From NCBI GenBank assembly GCA_905235795.1, contig CAJOMS010000004.1, forward strand, positions 1 through 35,089: a stretch of DNA of 35,089 nt, in the 5' to 3' direction. The DNA is from an uncultured Clostridia bacterium. GTDB lineage: Bacteria; Bacillota; Clostridia; Christensenellales; Borkfalkiaceae. Numbering within the stretch: position 1 is the first letter of the stretch; each line of letters begins with the position of its first letter. Made by a program: the position numbers and the translations under genes. This document shows positions 1-7,593 of the stretch, in pieces. The notes under the pieces were generated by a model that saw nothing but the letters and a program-made list of their open reading frames with translations, ran no database searches and was not told where the DNA came from.

Positions 1-37
1 AAATAGCAAATAAAACGAATAAACAGGAGGAAAATTT

Positions 38-244
38 ACGAGAAAGCGGAAAGACCACACTAACGTACCGGATTATGAAATTGATTCGCTTGCGAGAGTT
101 TTGTATTCATCAATTATTACATACTGCAATTCTGAAAAAGGGAAAGCAGCCTATGACGAATGGCAGAAACAACAACTTAATAATAAAAATTTTAATGAAA
201 GTATGCCCGTTGAATCCATAGGGCAACCGCAATTAGAATTGTAA
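38..244 (+). pseudogene. small (~68 aa) integrative-element-like protein, apparent ATG->ACG start loss
   Basis: AGGAGG ribosome-binding site at 26-30 is followed by ACG AGA AAG CGG AAA GAC..., open to TAA at 244 (x-RKRKDHTNVPDYEIDSLARVLYSSIITYCNSEKGKAAYDEWQKQQLNNKNFNESMPVESIGQPQLEL). It resembles small xRKRKxxxxxPDYEIxxLAR proteins of Firmicutes integrative elements; family recalled from memory. Confidence 0.4.
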
Positions 245-275
245 GCGGCGGTTTGTCGTGAACCGATAAAACGAT

Positions 276-317
276 AATGGTCGAGTAAGGAAATAATCCT
301 TGCCCGACCATTTTTTA
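276..317 (+). terminator. Rho-independent terminator
   Basis: AATGGTCGaGtAAGGA-aataa-TCCTTgCcCGACCATTTTTT hairpin plus T tract. Confidence 0.75.
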
Positions 318-331
318 TTGCAAATTTATAA

Positions 332-358
332 GGTTCTACAATAAATGTTGGGGTATGA
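332..358 (+). repeat. left terminal inverted repeat of ISL3-like element
   Basis: GGTTCT(5 nt)AAATGTTGGGGTATGA, matched at the right end. Confidence 0.85.
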
Positions 359-467
359 GAAAAAACGTCTCAACATCTTTCGATTTTTGGACATAAAAAA
401 AGAGGCATAGTTTTGAATAACCTGTAAAAATGAATTTACCACAACACAATCTAAAGGATTCATTTCT

Positions 468-1200
468 ATGCCGTATTTAAATTATATATCAAAACTCTTA
501 GATTTGCAAGATGTTTCAGTCGATTTCGATATATTTCTGAAAATGATAAAGATATCATTATCCAGATATCAACAGAGAAGAAAGAACAAGTCTGCCCTTG
601 CTGCGGTAAAAAATCTTCTTACATTCACGATTACCGTTATCAGCATATAAGGGATCTGCCTTTCAGACGTAAACCTATCATTTTAAAGCTGAGAAAACGA
701 AGATATGTCTGCCCACATTGCGGGAAAAAGTTCTATAAACATCACGACTTCCTTCCTAGATGTTATCACTCGTCTAATCGTTTATTCGCTAATAACTTTT
801 AGATCTTAAAGATAAATCATCTTTTAAGGATATCGCCGAAAAAAACTTTGTTTACACCAATACCGTTTCGAGAGCATTAAATCTTGTCGGGTTCAGCGAT
901 AAACCGCCATTACCGGAAGTCCTCGGAATAGATGAATTCAAAGGAAATTGCGACGATCAGAAGCATCACATTCAAATCATCGATATTGCTAATCATAAGA
1001 CGTTAGCTATACTTTTATGCCGAAAAAAGTTGTTTTTGCATACATATTTCAGCAGATATTTAAGACAAGAAAGCCTTAACGTTAACTTACACAGAGGAAA
1101 AACATAACTTGATCAAGGTGTTGAGACGAACCGCATTTGGCTTCAGAAATTTCATCAATTTCAGAAAGCGAATTCTACTTTGCGCCTAACGAAAAGCTTG
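468..1200 (+). pseudogene. ISL3-family transposase remnant (frameshifted, core deleted)
   Basis: Frame-corrected reading gives MPYLNYISKLLDLQDVSVDFDIFLENDKDIIIQISTEKKEQVCPCCGKKSSYIHDYRYQHIRDLPFRRKPIILKLRKRRYVCPHCGKKF...DLKDKSSFKDIAEKNFVYTNTVSRALNLVGF...LGIDEFKG, then a C-terminal LRRTAFGFRNFINFRKRIL; typical ISL3 zinc-finger and DEFKG motifs, with much of the catalytic region missing. Confidence 0.85.
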
Positions 1201-1266
1201 CAGGCGATACCGCCTGCAAGCAAAATTTAAAATCATTTCGTTTCTTTCGCAAATTCTTTTTCAGGG

Positions 1267-1293
1267 TCATACCCCAACATTTGACAAAGAACC
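1267..1293 (-). repeat. right terminal inverted repeat of ISL3-like element
   Basis: TCATACCCCAACATTTGACAAAGAACC is the imperfect reverse complement of the left end. Confidence 0.85.
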
Positions 1294-1335
1294 TATATTT
1301 TTTGCTCTTTTTCGGTTTATCTCTTTTTTTATCAT

Positions 1336-1521
1336 TTACACACCTACGGGTGTTTCTTTAATTTTTCTCTTATCTAAATTATTCTCTTTGCATTTAGAAA
1401 AATTAATAGACTTTTCTCGCGTAGTTTTTTCACTCTCCCAAGAGCATCTAGTACACGTAACTCTACCATAATAAGCATTATATTCTGCTATAGCACCACA
1501 TTTAGGGCATATTATACACAT
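1336..1521 (-). CDS. 61-aa zinc-ribbon protein
   Basis: CPKCG...CTRC four-cysteine ribbon near the N-terminus; AAAGGAG RBS 7 nt before the ATG; 32 bp downstream of the deaminase on the same strand. Confidence 0.7.
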   Translation of the reverse strand: MCIICPKCGAIAEYNAYYGRVTCTRCSWESEKTTREKSINFSKCKENNLDKRKIKETPVGV

Positions 1522-1553
1522 TTGTTTGCTCCTTTTATATTTTAATTTTATTT

Positions 1554-2723
1554 TTATGCTTCATATTGGTAAAATCTAAAGAAAGCCCTAAAAGTAACAC
1601 CTTCAAAAGGAGTAGTTTCAACTTTTCCAATTTTTAAAATTTCCTTAGCTTCTTCTACCGGATATGGCTCAAAATAAATAACATGTTTTATACCAGCTTG
1701 CACTATTTTATTAGCACAAAGATTACAGGGATATGTTGTTACATATATACTCGAATCAGTAAGATCAATCCCTTTCCCAACTAAATTCATTATAGCGCTT
1801 TCCTCTCCATGAATAGCCCTACATAGTTCTAATAATTTGATTCTCTTTTTTATTATTGAGCCGCCATCTATTTTGTTTTTATATCCTAAATCATTACATA
1901 TATTTTGCGACAATTCATCTCGTTTAATATCACGATAACACCGTCCATGCTTTTTGTGGCACTCTTCTAAGCCATATGGCACTCCATTAAATCCTGAACT
2001 TATGATTCTATCGTATTTATCCGTTATTACTGCTCCAACCTTTCTTTTGAAACATCGAGAACGTCTTCCACTCACATAAGCAGCCGCCATAAGAGTTTCT
2101 TCAAGTTTAGGATTTGACTTAATAGGATTTTTTAAAGCGTTCAAATAAGCTTCAATTTTATAATCCATTTCTTGATAAGCTTTATTGGTGTTTTCCCCGC
2201 AATAAATATTCTCATTGTTAGATAAAATTAAATCAGCTTCAAAAAAACAGTCTGATATTTTTTGCCCATAATCAGGCTCAAAAGACCCTTTATCTTTTAT
2301 CTCGTCTAAATCAAACAAATCTTTCGAACCATGATAAGTGCTTTTTACTCGCTCCCATCTTATATTATAATCAGCGAAAATGCCTATTAAAATAAACTCA
2401 GAATATTTTTCTCTTAAAAATTTAATTTCAGCCGGATTGCGTATGCTCTCAATTACTATGTTTGCGTTTTCGTCTTCATTTTTTAAATAATTATCATAAA
2501 GCAGTTTTGCTAAGATAGCCTTATCTTCTTTGCGTAATTCATTTCCAAATTCTTGCAAATCATGTCGTTTGATTTGTTTTGACTTATTTTTTTCCTTATA
2601 TTTTTCTTTTAAAATTGTAGATAATGAAAATCTTTTATATCCTTTGTTTTCAAAAAAGTTTTCAGCGAGAAAACTTGTCCCGCTTCCAAATGCTCCAGTT
2701 AAACCGATAATTAATCTACTCAT
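1554..2723 (-). CDS. P-loop-fused deoxycytidylate deaminase (AvcD / antiphage dCTP-deaminase-like)
   Basis: N-terminal nucleotide-kinase-like domain (GLTGAFGSGTS...DLQEFGNELR...IVIESIRNPAEIKFLRE) fused to a C-terminal CMP/dCMP deaminase with HGEE and PCNLC zinc motifs; RBS-like AAGGGGATAAAAATG. Confidence 0.85.
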   Translation of the reverse strand: MSRLIIGLTGAFGSGTSFLAENFFENKGYKRFSLSTILKEKYKEKNKSKQIKRHDLQEFGNELRKEDKAILAKLLYDNYLKNEDENANIVIESIRNPAEIKFLREKYSEFILIGIFADYNIRWERVKSTYHGSKDLFDLDEIKDKGSFEPDYGQKISDCFFEADLILSNNENIYCGENTNKAYQEMDYKIEAYLNALKNPIKSNPKLEETLMAAAYVSGRRSRCFKRKVGAVITDKYDRIISSGFNGVPYGLEECHKKHGRCYRDIKRDELSQNICNDLGYKNKIDGGSIIKKRIKLLELCRAIHGEESAIMNLVGKGIDLTDSSIYVTTYPCNLCANKIVQAGIKHVIYFEPYPVEEAKEILKIGKVETTPFEGVTFRAFFRFYQYEA

Positions 2724-2756
2724 TTTTATCCCCTTGTATCTTCCCTCTACATTTAT

Positions 2757-2785
2757 ATGATAATATAATTTAAAAAATTTTACAA
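2757..2785 (-). promoter_or_regulatory. sigma70-type promoter of the deaminase gene
   Basis: TTGTAA-17 nt-TATCAT on the minus strand upstream of 2723. Confidence 0.5.
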
Positions 2786-2909
2786 GCGTTTAATAAAAAT
2801 TTCTATAAAATGTAAAAAATTTTAATTATATTTAACGCTAAAGTCAAATGGTGCCGAAAAAGCACTATTTAATTCAATATATCCTTTCAAAACTTATTTT
2901 TATGCACCG

Positions 2910-3176
2910 TCACTTCAAAACTTCTTCGACAAATCTTGGCGAGGCGTTTCTTGTTTTACCTTCAGATTCTAAAATCCAGCCAGTATAAAATGTTTTACCA
3001 GAAAGTGTTAAAGGTATGTCAACTCTTTGCCCGTTATCGTCTAAACATTTTAACAATTAATTGCTAGTCAAATAATTTTTCAAACTCTGCTTTTTGAATT
3101 CAAATTTTATTTTTTGAGAGTCATCTTCCGTAAAAACAGGTGACTCAAAAATCGATTTTGTTCCCTTTTGATTTTA
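2910..3176 (-). pseudogene. decayed ORF of unknown family
   Basis: Minus-strand reading NQKGTKSIFESPVFTEDDSQKIKFEFKKQSLKNYLTSN*LLKCLDDNGQRVDIPLTLSGKTFYTGWILESEGKTRNASPRFVEEVLK* with one in-frame stop and no clear start. Confidence 0.4.
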
Positions 3177-3233
3177 CATCATCAGAAAAAACATAGTCGG
3201 AAAATTTTTCTATGGGACAATACGCTTTTGATT

Positions 3234-3770
3234 TTGCTTCAACAACATTTAACGCGGTCTTCGGTTTTTACTATCACATCTTTCATGCAAAGAAAAAGTT
3301 GATGTGTTTCTTTTACAAAGTAACAAACGCCGTACAATTTATAAAACAACCTAAAAGTGGCAAAACAAATCATATTATTTTTGAATATTTTCAAACATAG
3401 ATTATCATATGACCTTTTAAAATGCTTAATGAAATGGATCGTTCTTTAAATTTCATTTTATCACAAATGGAAGATTTAGCAAAACAATTATCTGAATAGA
3501 TTAAGGTTACAGTTTTACAAATGAATGGTGTCGGAAGATAATTAAGTGCCTACTCATTGCCGAAATCGGCAACAATTCAAGATTCCAAAGAGACAAGTCT
3601 CTGATTGCTTATGCCGGAATATATTCTCCACCTCATAAATTTGATACGTTTAATGTAAAAAATCAACAAATATCTAAACTTAGATCAAAGTATATTCGTG
3701 ATATCGGCTATAAAGTATTGACTGTAATCAATATTAACAAAAATCCATATACTCCCCATAAAATCTAAAG
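3234..3770 (+). pseudogene. IS110-family transposase remnant
   Basis: Frame-corrected C-terminal reading NGVGR..LIAEIGNNSRFQRDKSLIAYAGIYSPPHKFDTFNVKNQQISKLRSKYIRDIGYKV matches the IS110/transposase_20 pattern; weaker N-terminal match NNI*RGLRFLLSHLSCKEKVDV; multiple stops and frameshifts. Confidence 0.7.
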
Positions 3771-3907
3771 CTGCCATAAAGACAGTCTCGTTTACTTACA
3801 TTGATTTCAGTAAAATGATTTTTCTCTTTATTTTGCTTGACTTCTTTTAGCTGGTTTGACAAAGAATCTTTATTATTGACTGTTTTTTATAATTTCAAGT
3901 ATATGAC

Positions 3908-3947
3908 AAAAGCGAATCCGCCTCCTAATGGAAACGGGTTCGCCTTT
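3908..3947 (-). terminator. possible terminator of the tRNA operon
   Basis: AAAGGCGAACCCG...CGGATTCGCTTTT hairpin (minus strand) downstream of tRNA-Glu. Confidence 0.5.
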
Positions 3948-3955
3948 AACTTGTC

Positions 3956-4031
3956 TGGTGACCCCTACGAGAATCGAACTCGTGTTACCGCCGTGAAAGG
4001 GCGATGTCTTAGACCGCTTGACCAAGGGGCC
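3956..4031 (-). tRNA. tRNA-Glu(TTC)
   Basis: 76-nt cloverleaf, anticodon loop CTTTCAC, encoded CCA. Confidence 0.95.
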
Positions 4032-4047
4032 GTTCAAGTGGCGTAAA

Positions 4048-4124
4048 TGGTAGCGGCGGTCAGATTCGAACCAACGACCTGCCGGGTATGAACCGGCCGC
4101 TCTAACCAACTAAGCTACGCCGCC
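4048..4124 (-). tRNA. tRNA-Met(CAT), elongator type
   Basis: GGCGGCG acceptor stem, anticodon loop TTCATAC, encoded CCA. Confidence 0.9.
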
Positions 4125-4158
4125 ATATAGAGCCTTTACGATTTACTCGTCAAGGCAA

Positions 4159-4235
<77 letters not shown>

Positions 4236-4357
4236 TCGTCAAATGCTATATTATTTTATAGCAAATCTGATTTTTTGTCAACTGTTTTGCTTAGTGTTTA
4301 AAGAAATTTTTTATTTTTTTATTTATTGCTGTCATTTTTGCAGCTCCGTTTAATCAA

Positions 4358-4386
4358 TTGCAAAAAAAAGAGCGATATGCTATAAT
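4358..4386 (+). promoter_or_regulatory. sigma70-type promoter of tilS
   Basis: TTGCAA-17 nt-TATAAT ending 6 nt before the ATG at 4393. Confidence 0.75.
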
Positions 4387-4392
4387 TATTTT

Positions 4393-5760
4393 ATGTTTAT
4401 CAAACGCGAGGGACTGATGTTTCCCGGTGAAAAAATTGCCGTTGCCCTTTCAGGCGGAAAAGATTCCGTCGCGTTGTTTCACGCCCTTATCGCGGCGGAG
4501 GACGCTTTCGGCATTAAGGTTTCGGCTATAAATATCGAACACGGCATCCGCGGCGAAAACTCTTTGAAGGACAGCGCCTTCGTTGAAGAACTGTGCGAAT
4601 CTTTGGGGCGACCGCTTATCTCGTATAGCGTAAATGTCCCCGATTACGCGCAAAAACGTGGCATTAGCATAGAAACCGCCGCGCGCGAATTGCGGTATTC
4701 TTGCTTTTTTAAGGCGATAGACGACGGCCTGTGCGACCGTATCGCAACCGCTCATCACGCGGGGGATAATACCGAAACCGTACTTCTCAACGTTTTCCGT
4801 GGCAGCGGCTTGCAGGGGTTGTGCGGCATACCGGAACGTGCCTACGACGGAAAGATTATCCGACCGATGCTCTCCGCCACGCGCGACGAAATCGACGCCT
4901 ACGTGCGAGAAAATTCTCTGCCGTTCGTTACGGACGACAGCAATTTTGACGACGATTATTCAAGGAATTTTTTGAGAAATAGGGTTATTCCCCTCATAAA
5001 ACAGCGATATCCCGACCTTGACTCCGCAGTTACGAGGCTCTCCGCGCTGTGCGAAAACGACCAAAATCTCCTTATGGAAATGGCGGAAAGCGCGGTTTCC
5101 GTTTCCGAAAGCGGCGTAAACGTCTCTTTAAAGAACGAACTTGCGCCCCCGCTCCTCTCGAGGGCGGTAATCGCGGCAATGAAACGCGCAGGTCTTAAAA
5201 AGGACTACGAGGCGGTTCACGTAAATGCCGTTTGTGCACTCGCAAACGCCAACACGGGCGCCGAAGTAAACTTGCCACACGGCTATTGCGCCGTTAAAGG
5301 GTACGGAAAAATCACTATTTTTCAAACGGCGAAAAAGCAAAATTTTTCGTTTGAGTTTAAAGAAGGGACTTTCAATCTTCCTCGCGGGGTATTAAAAATA
5401 AAAAAAGTCCGCCTGCCGAAAATGGATCAAAAGGCAAAAGTGGCCTTTTTCGCACAAAAACGGGCAAACGGCTCGTTGTTTGTAAACACGGAATGCGTGC
5501 GCGGCGCCTTAATAAGAACGCGCAGAGAGGGCGATATTTTCAAAAAATTCAGCGGGGGCACGAGGCCTCTTAAAGAATATTTTATAGATGAAAAAGTCGA
5601 ACGCCGCCTGAGGGACGATATTCCCGTAGGCGCGATAGACAACAAAATATTATTTATCGGCGGTATGGAAATTTCCGCCGACGCCGCCTTAGGCAAAGAC
5701 GACGCTGAGGCGTATAGCGTTACTTATGAAAAAATTTTAAAGGAGAACACGAATGTATAA
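4393..5760 (+). CDS. tilS: tRNA(Ile)-lysidine synthetase
   Basis: VALSGGKDSVALFHAL PP-loop motif, full-length TilS-like protein, followed by hpt. Confidence 0.92.
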   Translation: MFIKREGLMFPGEKIAVALSGGKDSVALFHALIAAEDAFGIKVSAINIEHGIRGENSLKDSAFVEELCESLGRPLISYSVNVPDYAQKRGISIETAARELRYSCFFKAIDDGLCDRIATAHHAGDNTETVLLNVFRGSGLQGLCGIPERAYDGKIIRPMLSATRDEIDAYVRENSLPFVTDDSNFDDDYSRNFLRNRVIPLIKQRYPDLDSAVTRLSALCENDQNLLMEMAESAVSVSESGVNVSLKNELAPPLLSRAVIAAMKRAGLKKDYEAVHVNAVCALANANTGAEVNLPHGYCAVKGYGKITIFQTAKKQNFSFEFKEGTFNLPRGVLKIKKVRLPKMDQKAKVAFFAQKRANGSLFVNTECVRGALIRTRREGDIFKKFSGGTRPLKEYFIDEKVERRLRDDIPVGAIDNKILFIGGMEISADAALGKDDAEAYSVTYEKILKENTNV

Positions 5761-6301
5761 CATGTACGACGACCTTTCTTACGTTATGATAAGCAAGGAC
5801 GAAATTCAAGCAAAAGTGGCCGAAATCGCGCAAAAACTCGATGAAATCTACGGCGACACATACCCCGTGATGGTCGGCATTTTAAAGGGTAGCACGCCTT
5901 TTTTTGCCGATTTGATAAGGGCGATGAAAATCCCCGTTCAAATCGATTTTATGGCGGCGTCGAGCTACGGAAACGCGTCAAAGTCTTCAGGGTTTATTAA
6001 CATTAAAAAGGACCTCGACGCAGATATCTCCGGCAGGCACGTCGTTTTGGTCGAAGATATTATGGATAGCGGCAGAACGCTTTCTCACCTTAAGGAAATA
6101 CTTGCCGACAGAAACGCCCTATCAGTAAAGGTCTGCGCGTTGCTTGACAAGCCCTCTCGCAGAGAGATGGATATTACCCCGGATTTTAAGGGATTTGAGA
6201 TCGAAAACGAGTTCGTTGTCGGTTACGGGTTGGATTATGCCGAAAAATACCGCAACCTGCCCGAAATAGGCGTTTTAAAGCCCGAACTCTATTCAAAATA
6301 A
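5753..6301 (+). CDS. hpt: hypoxanthine phosphoribosyltransferase
   Basis: VVLVEDIMDSGRTLSHL PRPP-binding motif; 8-bp overlap with tilS. Confidence 0.95.
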   Translation: MYNMYDDLSYVMISKDEIQAKVAEIAQKLDEIYGDTYPVMVGILKGSTPFFADLIRAMKIPVQIDFMAASSYGNASKSSGFINIKKDLDADISGRHVVLVEDIMDSGRTLSHLKEILADRNALSVKVCALLDKPSRREMDITPDFKGFEIENEFVVGYGLDYAEKYRNLPEIGVLKPELYSK

Positions 6302-6319
6302 AGCAAAAATACGTTTTAA

Positions 6320-6348
6320 AATGCCGCTTTAAACAGGCGGCATTTTTT
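6320..6348 (+). terminator. Rho-independent terminator after hpt
   Basis: AATGCCGC-tttaaacag-GCGGCATTTTTT. Confidence 0.85.
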
Positions 6349-6430
6349 GTTGCTTTTTAGATATAATTGTTCGCCCGTGGCGCACAAAACGCCCATTTTG
6401 TACAAGTTTGCAAATTTTTGCATAAATCGC

Positions 6431-6459
6431 TTGCCAAACTGAATAAATATTGATATAAT
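6431..6459 (+). promoter_or_regulatory. sigma70-type promoter
   Basis: TTGCCA-17 nt-TATAAT. Confidence 0.75.
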
Positions 6460-6465
6460 ACATAC

Positions 6466-6595
6466 ATTATTTAAACTTCCTCTCATAATTGTCAGTTTCA
6501 CGACGGAGGGTGGTGTCCTTTTTTGTGGCAGACAATTATATTTTTCGTTTTTCCAAGGCAGCGGCGCGGATATTTATCCGCGCCGTTTGTTTTTC
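6466..6595 (+). ncRNA. candidate small structured RNA, ~130 nt
   Basis: Strong promoter upstream, 9-bp perfect inverted repeat ATAATTGTC/GACAATTAT, ends in a strong terminator; no convincing ORF. Confidence 0.5.
6562..6595 (+). terminator. Rho-independent terminator
   Basis: CGGCGCGGAT-attt-ATCCGCGCCG-TTTGTTTTT, 10-bp perfect stem. Confidence 0.85.
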
Positions 6596-6691
6596 GACAG
6601 ACCTATGCTTTCTTCGTCAAAATGTCATAACCCCTTCACTTTCATAATATATATAATGATAAGCGGAAGTTCTACGCCGCACGGAGGCAAA

Positions 6692-7591
6692 GTGTTAAGA
6701 AAATTATCTGTGGTTTTGCGGGCAACCGACGGTGCCGTTAAACAAAAATTGAGAATATGCGATATATCAATACGTGAAAACTCGTGCGAAGTAACGTGCG
6801 CTCAAAATGAAACCGTAGGAATTTTTAACGGACGAAACGCGGCGTTCGGGAACCGGAAAGGAAGCATCTGCACGGTCTTTACAAACGCGGGCTCAAATTT
6901 TTGCATTGGGCTTTTTTCGGACGACAAGCTAAAATTTTACGGAGAGTACGGCAACGTTAAAAACGGAAGGGAGGAACTCGAAAACGCCTATTTTCAAAAC
7001 CGCACCAGTGAAGAAAGCCGTGAAGAATACGACGATTTCGCCATAGCCGAGGACAATTATTTTGGCGATTTTTATGAGAAAAAGGGGACTTCCGAAAAAA
7101 TTTTTGAAAATTCGGAGGGATTGGATATTGAACGGGAATCAATCGTATTTGAGAAGGATGAGGATAATGCAACAAAAGCGGACTCAGACGAAGCGGCGGA
7201 AAAAAGCGAGGATAGCGCTTTTGAAACTCCGCTCGACGCGTGCGGCGATGCAGCAAACGGACCAAACGAATCATATTTCGAATCGGTAAAAGACGTGTTG
7301 CAGTCCTTGTTATATCGTTTCCCCCACGAGGAAAATTTAGAAAGGTCTATACCGAATTCTTCCTTCGTAAAAATAGTTTACGCAGGTGAAAAATATTATA
7401 TCGTGGGCGTAATAAATAATAATTCCGCACCGGAATACGTTGTTTTCGGCGTTCCGGCGCCGCAAAATAAAACCGCGCCCGTAGAATTTAACGGCGCGGC
7501 GTACTTTATTCCTTGCAACATACCCGAAGGCGGGTATTTTATGGTTTACCGCTCTGCCGAGAGCGGCGAGATAATTCCCCCGCGGTGCTGA
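6692..7591 (+). CDS. hypothetical protein with acidic central region
   Basis: GTG start preceded by ACGGAGGCAAA; MLRKLSVVLRATDGAVKQKLRICDIS... then D/E-rich linker, conserved-looking C-terminus YYIVGVINNNSAPEYVVFGVPAP...YFIPCNIPEGGYFMVYRSAESGEII. Confidence 0.75.
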   Translation: MLRKLSVVLRATDGAVKQKLRICDISIRENSCEVTCAQNETVGIFNGRNAAFGNRKGSICTVFTNAGSNFCIGLFSDDKLKFYGEYGNVKNGREELENAYFQNRTSEESREEYDDFAIAEDNYFGDFYEKKGTSEKIFENSEGLDIERESIVFEKDEDNATKADSDEAAEKSEDSAFETPLDACGDAANGPNESYFESVKDVLQSLLYRFPHEENLERSIPNSSFVKIVYAGEKYYIVGVINNNSAPEYVVFGVPAPQNKTAPVEFNGAAYFIPCNIPEGGYFMVYRSAESGEIIPPRC

Positions 7592-7593
7592 TT

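Larger units (their letters stand above)
332..1293 (+). mobile_element. internally deleted ISL3-family-like insertion sequence (~962 bp)
   Basis: Left end GGTTCTACAATAAATGTTGGGGTATGA and right end (reverse complement) GGTTCTTTGTCAAATGTTGGGGTATGA flank a degenerate ISL3-type transposase. Confidence 0.85.

Noticed and set aside
324-331. 8-bp target-site duplication of the ISL3-like element
   Set aside because: Left flank ATTTATAA does not match right flank TATATTTT.
3212-3400. 62-aa ORF MGQYAFDFASTTFNAVFGF...
   Set aside because: Overlaps the out-of-frame IS110 remnant reading; no RBS or family resemblance in this frame.
4048-4124. CAT-anticodon tRNA as the TilS substrate tRNA-Ile2
   Set aside because: The acceptor stem GGCGGCG and body look like elongator tRNA-Met rather than tRNA-Ile2, so adjacency to tilS is not taken as a substrate link.
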